A stretch of DNA of 64,000 nt from Microbacterium terricola (lineage in GTDB: Bacteria > Actinomycetota > Actinomycetes > Actinomycetales > Microbacteriaceae): positions 2,666,001 through 2,730,000 of the forward strand of contig NZ_AP027141.1 of assembly GCF_027943945.1 (NCBI RefSeq), written 5' to 3'. Position 1 is the stretch's first letter; every line of letters begins with the position of its first letter. Under the pieces are notes generated by a model. The model was not told the DNA's origin. It made no database searches and worked only from the letters and a program-made list of their open reading frames with translations. A program made the translations under genes and the position numbers. Below are positions 50,427 to 59,327 of this stretch, piece after piece.

Positions 50427-51563
50427 TCACGGCGTGGCGGACTCCGACGGCTCGCTGGACGGGCTCGGTTCGGGCGACGCCGCCTGCTCCCGCTCGGCCA
50501 GGGCCTTCTCCCAGGCCGCGAGGGTGGCAGCATCCACCTCCCCGGTCGGCTCCACCCCCAGCTCGACCTGGGCGTCCTGCACCGCCTCGGTCAGCTCCGG
50601 CGTCCAGACGCCGTCGACCGGCCCATCCCAGAAGCCGACGAGCGCGAGCGTCTGCTGGATGGCGGCGGTCGTGGCGACGGCCTCCTGGGCCTCCGCCCCA
50701 CCGAGCGCGACCAGCTCGGCCTGCAGCGCCGCGGCGGTCGCCTTGTCCACCGTGCCGGTGGCGGGCAGATCGCTGGCCTTCTGCAGATCCTCGACGGCCG
50801 CCACCGTGGCCGGGCCGTAGACGCCGTCGACGTCTCCGTCGTAGTGCCCGGTGTCGGCGAGGTCCTGCTGCAGCGCGCTCGTGTAGGCGCTCACGGCAGC
50901 CTCGGCCTGCTGCTCCTGCTCGTCCGTGACGCACCCGGCGTCGAGGAGCAGGCGGAGCCACGAGAGCTCCAGAGCGACGGCGGCGCTGTTGAAGAGTTCG
51001 GATGCGTCGGCCAGCGGCGTCTGGTCGGTGATCGCCTCCTGGGCGGAGGCGAAGTCCGCTTCCGCCTGTTCGACCCGCTCGACGGTCGCCGCCGGCGCGA
51101 GCGGGGTGGCCGTCGGCCCCGCGACGGCGGACGCTGCCGGTGTCGCGGAAGGATCGGCCTCCGCGAGAGCGACCTGGGCGTCGATCAGGTCCTGCTGAGC
51201 GGCGACCAGCTCACGCTGGGCGTCGACCGCGGCGTCCGCACCCGCGAACGCGTCGTCATGGGGCTCGGCAAGATCCGCGCCCGCCTCCCGGACGTCGCCG
51301 ACCGTGGGCGCGGTCGAGTTCAGCACGTCGCCGTACTGATCGAGCGCGCGGATGTACGTCGTGCTCGACGCGCAGAACTGCTCGGAGGCCTGCGCGAAGT
51401 CGTCCTCGGCCTGTGCGAGCGCCTTCTCCTTTGCCGTCACCTGGGCCTGGGCGCGCTCGACGGTGGTGTCACCGTCGGCGCAGCCGGCGAGCGCGAGGGT
51501 CGCGATCGCCACGCACAGGACTGCCGCGGCGCGGACCCGCAGCCGCCTCGCCGAATCCGTCAT
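50427..51563 (-). CDS. Lipoprotein with two peptidoglycan-binding domains
   Basis: A 378-residue lipoprotein (lipobox LAGC after AAAVLCVAIATLALAGC). A coiled-coil and low-complexity central part (ERAQAQVTAKEKALAQAEDD and repeats) leads to two PG_binding_1 domains: LQQDLADTGHYDGDVDGVYG with TVAAVEDLQ, and IQQTLALVGFWDGPVDGVW with LTEAVQDAQ. A Ser/Pro-rich tail ends it. It probably links the membrane surface to the cell wall. A GTG just before the ATG is an alternative start. Confidence 0.82.
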   Translation of the reverse strand: MTDSARRLRVRAAAVLCVAIATLALAGCADGDTTVERAQAQVTAKEKALAQAEDDFAQASEQFCASSTTYIRALDQYGDVLNSTAPTVGDVREAGADLAEPHDDAFAGADAAVDAQRELVAAQQDLIDAQVALAEADPSATPAASAVAGPTATPLAPAATVERVEQAEADFASAQEAITDQTPLADASELFNSAAVALELSWLRLLLDAGCVTDEQEQQAEAAVSAYTSALQQDLADTGHYDGDVDGVYGPATVAAVEDLQKASDLPATGTVDKATAAALQAELVALGGAEAQEAVATTAAIQQTLALVGFWDGPVDGVWTPELTEAVQDAQVELGVEPTGEVDAATLAAWEKALAEREQAASPEPSPSSEPSESATP

Positions 51564-51628
51564 CACGCACAACCTCCGACTGTGAGATGGGAGTGTGCGG
51601 CGATCGTGGCATCCGAGCTGGGGCGGCG

Positions 51629-51646
51629 CATCATCCGAGGATGATG
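51629..51646 (-). terminator. Possible terminator hairpin after the GH43 lipoprotein gene
   Basis: CATCATC and GATGATG pair around a 4-nt loop 11 bp after the stop codon; a second small palindrome GATCCCGGGGATC overlaps the stop. The stem is short for a terminator, so this is tentative. Confidence 0.35.
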
Positions 51647-51656
51647 ATCCCGGGGA

Positions 51657-52649
51657 TCAGTCGGGGAGCACGACGGTCGGCCGGTCAGCGTCCCACTCGA
51701 GCGGCGCCGCGTTCAGGCCGCGGTAGACGTAGGCGTCGTCCCACGAGTGGAAGACGAGAACGTCTCCGGCGGGGGTGCTGACGACATCCTCTCCGCCCGG
51801 TCCGCGGTAGCGCCCGTCGCTGTTCGCCGTGGACAGGAGCGGGTCGGGATTCTTGTCGTATGGGCCGAGCACGTCGGCCGCGGTCGCGAAGCCCGTCGCG
51901 TAGTCGTCGCCGCCGTAGTCGTTGGCCGAGTAGAGGAGCACGTAGCGGTCGTCGTGGCGGACGAGCACGGGAGCCTCCACGAGATTCCCCTCCCACTCGA
52001 GCGACTGCTTGATCAGGTCCGTCGGCTCGCCGACGAGCGAGAGCCCGTCCTCGCTGAGGGGGGCGATCCTGATCCACGTGTCCTGGCCGCAGCAGTTGCC
52101 GTCGGTCTTCCACAGCAGGTAGCGCGTGCCGTCGTCATCGGTGAAGGTGCTCGCGTCGATCGCGCCGCCCTCCTCGACCGGGCAGACGAGCGGCTCGTCC
52201 GACGCCCCGACGAAGGGTTCCGCGGGGTCGGGGCTCGTCGCCGTGCCGATGCACTGGCGACCGGATGCGATGTCCTCCGCGGTGAAGTACATCACGTAGA
52301 CCCCGTCGGGACGCGGCGCCACGTCCGGCGCCCACACCTTGCCGGTCGTCGCCCACGCGGGCATGGTCGGGAGGGCGTCGTCGCGGCTGATCTGCCAGGT
52401 GACGAGATCCGGGCTCGCCGCCGACTGGATGTTGATGCCGAACGTCCCGGTCGCGAAGGCCGCATAGCCGTCGTCGGTGGCGACGACATCCGGATCGGGG
52501 AAGTCCTCGTCGAGGACGAACCCGGCACCTGCCGTCGGCGTCGGTGTGCTCGTCGGTGCGGCCGGGATCGCCGTACACCCGGCCAGCCCGACGAGCATCG
52601 CCGCGACGAGCGTCGCGAGCACCGGTCGCGCCGGCCGGACCGGATTCAT
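51657..52649 (-). CDS. Secreted GH43 family lipoprotein glycosidase
   Basis: A 330-residue enzyme anchored outside the cell: lipobox LAGC follows VLATLVAAMLVGLAGC. Catalytic candidates of the five-bladed GH43 propeller are all seen: base Asp in DFPDPDV, the pKa-modulating Asp in GGAIDASTF, and the acid Glu in LVEAPVLV. YVMYFTAED and HSWDDAYVYRGLN are family blocks. GH43 enzymes act on arabinan, xylan or galactan. It is the last gene of operon C (ATGA overlap with the permease), so it may trim polymers before import. Confidence 0.87.
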   Translation of the reverse strand: MNPVRPARPVLATLVAAMLVGLAGCTAIPAAPTSTPTPTAGAGFVLDEDFPDPDVVATDDGYAAFATGTFGINIQSAASPDLVTWQISRDDALPTMPAWATTGKVWAPDVAPRPDGVYVMYFTAEDIASGRQCIGTATSPDPAEPFVGASDEPLVCPVEEGGAIDASTFTDDDGTRYLLWKTDGNCCGQDTWIRIAPLSEDGLSLVGEPTDLIKQSLEWEGNLVEAPVLVRHDDRYVLLYSANDYGGDDYATGFATAADVLGPYDKNPDPLLSTANSDGRYRGPGGEDVVSTPAGDVLVFHSWDDAYVYRGLNAAPLEWDADRPTVVLPD

Positions 52650-53503
52650 CCCTTGACCGCCGCGCCGGCGACCGAGTCGACGATCTGCCGCTGCGCGAAA
52701 CCGAAGAGGATCAGCACGGGCACCGAGGCGATCACCGCGCCGGCCATCACGATCGCGAAGTGCGTGCGGTAGGCGCCCTGCAGCATCGACAGGCCGGGCT
52801 GGAGGGTCATGTTCTCGGGTGAGAGGAGCACGTACACCGGCCACAGGAAGTCGTTCCAGTTGTTGAGGAACGACAGCACGGCCAGTGTGGCCAGCGCCGG
52901 CCGCGCGAGCGGCAGCACGACCTGCAGGAAGATGCGGAACTCGCCGGCGCCGTCGATGCGCGCGGCTTCCTCGATCTCGACAGGCAGCCCCACGAAGAAC
53001 TGGCGGAGGAAGAAGATGCCGAACGCGCCGGCAGCGCCGGGCACCGTGATCGCCAGGATGGTGTCGAGCCAGCCGAAGTTCTGCACGATGAGGTAGTTCG
53101 GCACGAGGAAGACCACCGGCGGCACCAGCAGCGTGGCGATGATGAGGCCGAAGATGAACTTCTTGCCGGCGAAGTCCATACGCGCCAGCGCGTACGCGCC
53201 CATCGACGCGGTGACGAGGATCAGGATCGTCTGGATGGTCGCGGCGGCGAAGCTGTTCCACAGCCACAGCAGGATCGGCTGCTGCCCGCTGGCGAGGGTC
53301 TGGTACGCCTCGAACGAGATCGGGTTCGGCAGCGCGAAGGGGTTGCGCACCGCATCCGCGTCGGTCTTGAACGAGGTGATCAGCATCCACACCAGCGGCA
53401 GGACGATGATCAGCGCAAGAGCGCCGAGCACGATGTAGAGCAGCACCTTCGCGGTGATGCGGCGGGCGCGGGGACGCCGGTCGACGGCGATCGCGGCGGT
53501 CAT
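52646..53503 (-). CDS. Carbohydrate ABC transporter permease (MalG/CUT1 type)
   Basis: A 285-residue subunit with six helices and the EAA loop EIEEAARIDGAGEFRIFLQV. It overlaps both neighbours by four bases (ATGA), upstream with the MalF-like gene and downstream with the GH43 lipoprotein gene, so operon C is coupled throughout. Confidence 0.92.
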   Translation of the reverse strand: MTAAIAVDRRPRARRITAKVLLYIVLGALALIIVLPLVWMLITSFKTDADAVRNPFALPNPISFEAYQTLASGQQPILLWLWNSFAAATIQTILILVTASMGAYALARMDFAGKKFIFGLIIATLLVPPVVFLVPNYLIVQNFGWLDTILAITVPGAAGAFGIFFLRQFFVGLPVEIEEAARIDGAGEFRIFLQVVLPLARPALATLAVLSFLNNWNDFLWPVYVLLSPENMTLQPGLSMLQGAYRTHFAIVMAGAVIASVPVLILFGFAQRQIVDSVAGAAVKG

Positions 53504-54474
53504 GAGACACCCTTCTCGGCGCGCTCGCGCTGCAGACGGAAGTTGATGACGCTGATCACGGTCAGGAACGCGAACAGGATGTAGCTCATCGCGGCGGCGG
53601 GCGCCATGTTGTTCTGGGAGAGGCCCTGATCGGCGATGTACATGATGGCCGTGCGGGTCTCGTTGCCCGGGCCGCCGACGGTGAGCAGGTAGGACTGGCC
53701 GAACATGTTGGCCGAGGCCAGGACGGTGGTCGTCGTGATGAAGAGCATGACCGGACGCAGTCCGGGGATCGTCACGTTGAGGAACGAGCGCCACGCCCCC
53801 GCGCCGTCGAGCGATGCCGCCTCGTAGAGGTCGGAGTTGATGCCCTTGAGCCCCGCCAGGAAGATGACGGTGTTCAGGCCCATGGTCCACCACACGGTGA
53901 CGCCGACGAGCGTGACCCACACCCACGGCACGTTGACGGTCCAGGGGATGTCGGACGGCAGGCCGATGCTGCCCAGCAGGTGGTTCAGGATGCCCGACTG
54001 CGTGTCGAGGATGTAGCCCCAGATCACGCCGACCACAGCCACCCCGAGCACGTACGGCGCGAAGAAGATCGTGCGGAAGGTGGTCGCGGCGCGGATCTTC
54101 TGGTTGAGCAGGATCGCGACCAGCAGGGGGATGACGACGAGGAAGGGCACGCTGGCGACCACGAAGATGGCGGTCGCCCGCATCGACTGCCAGAAGTCGC
54201 CCGAGGTCGTGGATCCGGCGGTGAACAGGTCGATGTAGTTCTGGAACCCGATGAAGTTCTGGACGTCCTTGAACGGGCTCCAGTCGGTGAGACTGATCCA
54301 CAGTCCGAAGACGGCCGGAGCCACCACGAACGTGGCGAACAGGATCAGGAACGGCGCGAGGAAGAGATACGCGATCAGCGTCTTGCGCCGTGTCGCCGCG
54401 CGCCGGACCGGCCCCCGGCCCCCAGCGCTTGCGCGCTGCGGGCCGAGGGCGGTCGTGGTGGCGATCTCAGCCAC
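53500..54474 (-). CDS. Carbohydrate ABC transporter permease (MalF/CUT1 type)
   Basis: A 324-residue subunit. A basic tail (RRAATRRKTL) precedes helix one (LIAYLFLAPFLILFATFVVA); the EAA loop is DLYEAASLDGAGAWRSFLNV. The gene starts 7 bp inside the end of the binding-protein gene. Unlike operons A and B there is no hairpin between them, so subunit ratios must be set another way. Confidence 0.92.
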   Translation of the reverse strand: MAEIATTTALGPQRASAGGRGPVRRAATRRKTLIAYLFLAPFLILFATFVVAPAVFGLWISLTDWSPFKDVQNFIGFQNYIDLFTAGSTTSGDFWQSMRATAIFVVASVPFLVVIPLLVAILLNQKIRAATTFRTIFFAPYVLGVAVVGVIWGYILDTQSGILNHLLGSIGLPSDIPWTVNVPWVWVTLVGVTVWWTMGLNTVIFLAGLKGINSDLYEAASLDGAGAWRSFLNVTIPGLRPVMLFITTTTVLASANMFGQSYLLTVGGPGNETRTAIMYIADQGLSQNNMAPAAAMSYILFAFLTVISVINFRLQRERAEKGVS

Positions 54475-55774
54475 CGTATTTTGCCTGGTTCTGCTTCAGG
54501 ATCTGATCTGCCTTCGCCTTGGCGTCGTCCAGCGCCTCCTTCGGCGACTTCTTGCCCGTCAGAGCCTCGTTCAGCGCGGTCGTGATGAGCGCGTTCGCCT
54601 CGTTGATGCCGGGGGCGACCGTCTCGTAGTGCGCGTACTCGAGCTCATCCATGAAGGGCTTGAGGTTCGGGTACTTCTCCAGCAGCGCGGGGTCTTCGCG
54701 GACGGTGTTGGCTGCGGGCAGCTCACCGGTCTCCGCCCAGCCGGCGGAGTTGTCGTTCATCCACTTGACGAAGGTCGCGGCCGCTGCGGTCTCGTCCTCG
54801 TTCTGACCCTTGTTCGCCGGGAAGACCCAGTGCGTCGAGCTCGACCACACGGCCTTCTCGGTGCCGATCTGCGGCACCGGTGCCGCCGCCCAGTCGAGGC
54901 CCTCGAACGCCGTGTTCGTGGTCTGCCAGACGCCGTTCCAGTTGAACGCCGTGTCGCCGGCCAGCAGCGCCTTGATGTTGCCGTCCTGCGCGACGTTCTT
55001 CGGGCTGTAGCCCTTCTCGATCAGGTCGTTCATCCAGGTGAGCGCCTTCACGCCGGCGTCGGAGTTGAACGTCGCCTCAGTGACGTCGTCGTTGTAGAGC
55101 TCGCCGCCGAACTGCCAGAGCAGGCTCTGGAACTCGAACGTGCCGGTGAACACGTAGCCGTCGACCCATTCGCCGGCGACATCAGCGTCCTTGAGCGCCG
55201 CAAGGGCGTCGAGGTAGCCCGCCTGGTCGGTGGGGATGTCGGTGACACCGCCCTTGGCCATGACCTCCTTGTTGACGAAGAGGCCGAGCGGGGTGACGCT
55301 CCACGGCACCGCGTACTGGGCGTCGTTGTAGTTGCCCTTGTCGAAGACGCCCTGCGGGAAGTCGTCCGCGCTGTAGCCGAGCCCGTCGACGATGCCGTCC
55401 GCCTTCAGCAGCAGCTTCTGCGCGGCGTAGGTGGCCAGGTCGTCGCCGTGCAGCACTGCCACGTCCGGCCCCTTGCCCGCCTTGATGGCCAGCGGCATCT
55501 TCGACGCGATGTCGGCCCACTCCTGGGGCACGTTCTTGACGACGATGTTGTCGTGCTCGGCGTTGAACTCGTCGACGAGCTTCGGCACGATCACCGGCGC
55601 GGCTCCTCCGGTCCAGCCGTTCCAGAAGGTGATCTCCACCTTCGGCCCGTCGTACTCTCCGCCGCCCTCGACGGTGCCGCCGCCTGAGGTGGATGCTGCG
55701 CAGCCGGCCAGCGACAGGCCGACCGCGATGGCCAGACCCAGGCCGAGCCCCCGGCGCGCGAGTGGCTTCTTCAT
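54467..55774 (-). CDS. Sugar ABC transporter substrate-binding lipoprotein
   Basis: A 435-residue solute-binding protein and first gene of operon C. The lipobox LAGC follows LGLGLAIAVGLSLAGC. VTPLGLFVNKEVMAKGG and IAFNWNGVWQTTN-like blocks are typical of CUT1 binding proteins. An AGGAGAG site precedes the ATG. The bound sugar is unknown; the GH2 and GH43 enzymes of the locus suggest a plant hemicellulose or galactoside fragment. Confidence 0.9.
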   Translation of the reverse strand: MKKPLARRGLGLGLAIAVGLSLAGCAASTSGGGTVEGGGEYDGPKVEITFWNGWTGGAAPVIVPKLVDEFNAEHDNIVVKNVPQEWADIASKMPLAIKAGKGPDVAVLHGDDLATYAAQKLLLKADGIVDGLGYSADDFPQGVFDKGNYNDAQYAVPWSVTPLGLFVNKEVMAKGGVTDIPTDQAGYLDALAALKDADVAGEWVDGYVFTGTFEFQSLLWQFGGELYNDDVTEATFNSDAGVKALTWMNDLIEKGYSPKNVAQDGNIKALLAGDTAFNWNGVWQTTNTAFEGLDWAAAPVPQIGTEKAVWSSSTHWVFPANKGQNEDETAAAATFVKWMNDNSAGWAETGELPAANTVREDPALLEKYPNLKPFMDELEYAHYETVAPGINEANALITTALNEALTGKKSPKEALDDAKAKADQILKQNQAKYGG

Positions 55775-55861
55775 GCGATTGCTCTCCTTTGAGTGGTTCG
55801 GTGCGTCCACTCATCTGAGCGGACTGTTCGCCGGCATGGGATGCCCGGCGGGTGATCAGAA

Positions 55862-55890
55862 ATTTACAGCGCTGGAATTCTGCTGTCAAG
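55862..55890 (-). promoter_or_regulatory. Operon C promoter with LacI operator in the spacer
   Basis: On the minus strand TTGACA (55890-55885) and TAAATT (55867-55862) are exactly 17 bp apart, a near-consensus housekeeping promoter. The palindrome CAGCGCTG with flanks (plus strand TTTACAGCGCTGGAA, 55864-55878) fills the spacer and touches the -10. The same motif stands before the GH2 gene. Confidence 0.85.
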
Positions 55891-55958
55891 ACACCCCGCA
55901 TCCTCGCGTCCAGGCGCTAGAGTCAGCCAAGGAATTGCGGCATCGTCGAGGAGGATGC

Positions 55959-56981
55959 ATGGGCGGGGTACGCCTGCAGGACGTCGCGGAGCTCGCGGGG
56001 GTCTCCATGAAGACCGTGTCCAACGTCGTCCGCGACTACCCGCACGTCTCGCCGCGCATGCGCGAGAAGGTGCAGCGGGCGATCGACACGCTCGGCTACA
56101 AGCCCAACATGATGGGCCGGCGCCTCGCCACCGGCAAGACCGGACTGATCGCCCTCGCCTTCGCCGATGTGGGCATCCCCTACTTCGCCGAACTCGCCAG
56201 GGTGGTGTCGCGCGCCGCGGAGACGCTGGGCTATCGCGTCCTCCTGGAGGAGACGGATGCCACGCTCGAAGGCGAGCGGGCGCTCGTCGCCACGTCCGAG
56301 GCTGGGCTCGTCGACGGGATGCTGTTCCAGCCGAGCGTGATGGGATCCACCGAGATCGCGCGGCACCGCAGCGACCTGCCCCTCGTGCTGCTCGGAGAGA
56401 CCGCAGCGCCGCTGACCATGGACCGGGTCATGATCGACAACGTGGCGGCCGCCGACGAGATCACCAGCCACCTGCTGGCCTCCGGGCGGCGCCGCATCGG
56501 CTTCGCCGGACACGAGCTGAACGGCTTGAGCGAGACCTCGCGACAGCGCATCGCCGGATACCAGCAGGCGCTCGAGCGCGCGGGGATCGCCCCGGACCCC
56601 ACGCTCCTGATCCCCTCCGCCGCGATCTCGGCCGCCGGAGCCGTGGAGGCGGTCGGCGGCGCGATCGACGCGGGCCTGGGCTTCGACGCGCTGGTCTGCC
56701 GCGACGACCTCGCCGCCATCGGCGCACTGCGAGCACTGCAGGAGCGCGGGATCGGCGTGCCGACCGATGTCGAGGTGACCGGCTGGGACGACATCCGGCT
56801 GAGCGCGGTGACCTTCCCCAGCCTGACCACCGTCTCCCCCGATCTCGACGCCCTCGCGGCGACCGCACTGCGCCTGCTCATCGAGCGGATGACGGGATTC
56901 GACGGCACCGGACGCCACGAGATCGTCGCTCACCGCATCGTCGTCCGCGAGAGCGCACCAGGACCCGTCGCCGTCCACTGA
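55959..56981 (+). CDS. LacI-family repressor of operon C and the GH2 gene
   Basis: A 340-residue regulator: HTH VRLQDVAELAGVSMKTVSNV (residues 4-23), hinge NMMGRRLATGKTGLIALAFA, sensor domain with VTGWDDIRLSAVTFPSLTTV. GAGGAGG precedes the ATG. It lies between the two transcription units it should control; CAGCGCTG operators lie in front of each. Confidence 0.9.
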   Translation: MGGVRLQDVAELAGVSMKTVSNVVRDYPHVSPRMREKVQRAIDTLGYKPNMMGRRLATGKTGLIALAFADVGIPYFAELARVVSRAAETLGYRVLLEETDATLEGERALVATSEAGLVDGMLFQPSVMGSTEIARHRSDLPLVLLGETAAPLTMDRVMIDNVAAADEITSHLLASGRRRIGFAGHELNGLSETSRQRIAGYQQALERAGIAPDPTLLIPSAAISAAGAVEAVGGAIDAGLGFDALVCRDDLAAIGALRALQERGIGVPTDVEVTGWDDIRLSAVTFPSLTTVSPDLDALAATALRLLIERMTGFDGTGRHEIVAHRIVVRESAPGPVAVH

Positions 56982-56993
56982 TTCTGCCGAGGG

Positions 56994-57011
56994 TTTTACA
57001 GCGCTGCATAT
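56994..57011 (+). promoter_or_regulatory. LacI operator overlapping the -10 of the GH2 gene
   Basis: TTTTACAGCGCTGCATA repeats the operon C operator (shared core TTTACAGCGCTG). The -10-like hexamer CATATT (57006-57011) overlaps its right edge and lies 7 bp before the first ATG of the GH2 gene. No ribosome-binding site is visible, so a leaderless mRNA is likely. Confidence 0.7.
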
Positions 57012-57018
57012 TTGGTGC

Positions 57019-58836
57019 ATGCTTATCGCCATGATCAAGGACGACCACGCGCGCCTGCCCGTCGCCAGCGAGCAGGTCGGCGACCACCCGCGCCCGCAGC
57101 TGCTGCGCTCCGACTGGACCGACCTGTCGGGCACGTGGGGTTTCGCCCACGACGACGAGGACGCCGGACTGCGCGAGCGCTGGTTCGAGCGGCCGTCCTT
57201 CGATCGGGAGATCCGCGTCCCGTACCCGCCGGAGTCGCCGGCATCCGGCATCGGCGACACCGCCCACCACCGCATCGTCTGGTATGCGCGCACCATCACC
57301 GGTGACGACCTTGAGACGGCCGGGTTCTCCTCCGGCGCTCGACTGAATCTCCACTTCGGCGCCGTCGACTACCGCTGCCGCGTCTGGGTCGACGGCAACC
57401 TCGCGGCCACCCATGAAGGCGGCCACACTCCGTTCTCGATCGACATCACCGATCTGCTCGACGAGTCCGACGCCCACACCGTCGTCGTGCGCGCCGAGGA
57501 CGACCCGCACGACGTCTCGCAGCCGCGCGGCAAGCAGGATTGGCGCGAGCAGCCGCACGTGATCTGGTACCACCGCACCAGCGGAATCTGGCAGCCGGTG
57601 TGGCTGGAGGCCGTCCCGGCCGTCTCGATCGACACCCTGCACTGGACCGCCGACGTGCATGCCGCGAGCGTTCGCGCCAGGGTCGTGCTGAGCGCCGTCC
57701 CCCGCGAGCCGCTCGAGGTCGCGGTGCGTCTGCGATACCGCGGGGAGGACCTCGGCGAAGCCCGCACCACGGTGAGCCGCGATGAGTTCGAGATCACCGT
57801 CTCGCTCGCCGCGCTGACCAACGGGCAGGCCTACGAGGAGCTCCTCTGGTCTCCCGAGCATCCTCGGCTGATCGACGCGACGGTCGCTGTCGGCGATGAC
57901 CGCGTCTCGTCCTATCTCGGACTGCGCACGTCGCACGTCGCCCGGGGCAGATATCTGCTGAACGATCGTCCGTACTACGTGCGGTCCGTGCTCAACCAGG
58001 GCTACTGGCCCGAGTCGCATCTCGCCGCGCCCTCCGCCGACGCCCTGCGCGCGGAGGCCCAGCTGATCAAGGATCTCGGGTTCAACGCCACGCGGGTGCA
58101 CCAGAAGTTCGAGGACCCGCGATTCCTCTACTGGGCCGACCGGCTCGGTCTGCTCGTCTGGGGCGAGGCTCCGGCGAGCTTCCGGTACTCGCCCACGTCC
58201 GTCGACCGGATGGTGCGGGAGTGGCTCGAGATCGTGCGCCGCGATTACTCCCACCCGTCGATCGTCACCTGGGTGCCGCTGAACGAGAGCTGGGGCATCC
58301 AGCACGTCGCGACCGACGCCCGCATGGAGCACTACGCGCGGTCGCTGGTCGACCTGACGAAGGCGCTCGATCCGACCAGACCGGTCGTCTCCAATGACGG
58401 CTGGGAGCAGGTCGACACCGATATCGTCGCGATCCACGACTACGAGTGGGATCCGGACGTCGTGCGCCCGCGCTATCTCGACCGCTCCGCGATCGACGAG
58501 CTGATCGACGGGGTCGGCCCCGCCGGCCGCCGCCTCGTGCTCAGCGGAGACGTGAGCCAGGCACCTGTCATGCTCACCGAGTTCGGCGGCATCTCGTTCC
58601 ACGTCGACGCGACCGAGGACTCGTGGGGCTACTCCGCCGCGCGCTCGACAGACGACTTCGCCGAGCGTCTCGGCGGCCTGCTGTCCGCGGTGAACGACAG
58701 CCGCGTGCTGTCGGGCTTCTGCTACACGCAGCTCGCCGACACGCTCCAGGAGACCAACGGACTCGTCGGATCGGACCGCACTCCGAAGCTCCCGATCGAG
58801 CAGCTGGCGCGGATCATCTCCGGCCGGGCCGAGTAG
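57019..58836 (+). CDS. GH2 beta-glycosidase (beta-galactosidase/glucuronidase-like)
   Basis: A 605-residue cytoplasmic enzyme: jelly-roll sugar-binding domain (RIVWYARTI, NLHFGAVDYRCRVWVDG, HEGGHTPFSIDITD), an Ig-like domain and a TIM barrel. The acid/base is E423 in VPLNESWG and the nucleophile E521 in LTEFGG. At about 600 residues it is of the short beta-glucuronidase/galactosidase size rather than the 1000-residue LacZ size. An ATG four codons on is an alternative start. It is regulated by the upstream LacI and should act on sugars imported by operon C. Confidence 0.9.
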   Translation: MLIAMIKDDHARLPVASEQVGDHPRPQLLRSDWTDLSGTWGFAHDDEDAGLRERWFERPSFDREIRVPYPPESPASGIGDTAHHRIVWYARTITGDDLETAGFSSGARLNLHFGAVDYRCRVWVDGNLAATHEGGHTPFSIDITDLLDESDAHTVVVRAEDDPHDVSQPRGKQDWREQPHVIWYHRTSGIWQPVWLEAVPAVSIDTLHWTADVHAASVRARVVLSAVPREPLEVAVRLRYRGEDLGEARTTVSRDEFEITVSLAALTNGQAYEELLWSPEHPRLIDATVAVGDDRVSSYLGLRTSHVARGRYLLNDRPYYVRSVLNQGYWPESHLAAPSADALRAEAQLIKDLGFNATRVHQKFEDPRFLYWADRLGLLVWGEAPASFRYSPTSVDRMVREWLEIVRRDYSHPSIVTWVPLNESWGIQHVATDARMEHYARSLVDLTKALDPTRPVVSNDGWEQVDTDIVAIHDYEWDPDVVRPRYLDRSAIDELIDGVGPAGRRLVLSGDVSQAPVMLTEFGGISFHVDATEDSWGYSAARSTDDFAERLGGLLSAVNDSRVLSGFCYTQLADTLQETNGLVGSDRTPKLPIEQLARIISGRAE

Positions 58837-58847
58837 CGCCGCCTGAC

Positions 58848-59327
58848 CTACTTGTCCTTGCCCTTCGGCTTGTCCTTGGGCTCGCCCTTCGGCTTGTCCG
58901 CGCCCTTGCCCTTGCCGCTGTTCTTCCCCGGCCCCGAGTTGCCGGTGCTGGTGTCGACGGGCGCCGTCGTCTCCTCGCCCTGATCGACGGTCGCGGGCGC
59001 TGCCGGCGTCGGGGTCGCTGAGGGTTCGGGCGCCGCTGCGGCCTCGAGGTCCGCGCGCACTGCGTCGATCGACGCCTGGATGGCTCCGGCGCGCACCGCG
59101 CTGACATCGCCGTCGGCGATGGCCTGGTCGAGACGCTGCTGCAGCTCGTCGAGCTGCGCGACCGCCGTGGCGAGATCCCCCTCCGCCGCGGCCTCGGCCA
59201 CCGAGACGACGGAATCCTGCATGACCGACGAGGCGCTGCGTGCGAGGTCGACCGGAGCCGTGCCACAGGCGGCGAGCGTCACAGCGAGGGCGATCGCGAC
59301 GAGGGATGCTGCGGCGCGACGGATCAT
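58848..59327 (-). CDS. Lipoprotein with Lys/Gly-rich tail, coupled to the kinase
   Basis: A 159-residue lipoprotein (lipobox LAAC, after SLVAIALAVTLAAC), then a helical segment (VVSVAEAAAEGDLATAVAQL, then DELQQRLDQAIADGD), an Ala/Pro/Thr linker and a basic tail of KG/KP/KD repeats (GKGKGADKPKGEPKDKPKGK). The basic tail may bind teichoic-acid-like polymers or peptidoglycan. Its ATG overlaps the kinase stop (ATGA), which suggests it is a sensor, partner or substrate of the kinase pathway. Confidence 0.72.
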   Translation of the reverse strand: MIRRAAASLVAIALAVTLAACGTAPVDLARSASSVMQDSVVSVAEAAAEGDLATAVAQLDELQQRLDQAIADGDVSAVRAGAIQASIDAVRADLEAAAAPEPSATPTPAAPATVDQGEETTAPVDTSTGNSGPGKNSGKGKGADKPKGEPKDKPKGKDK

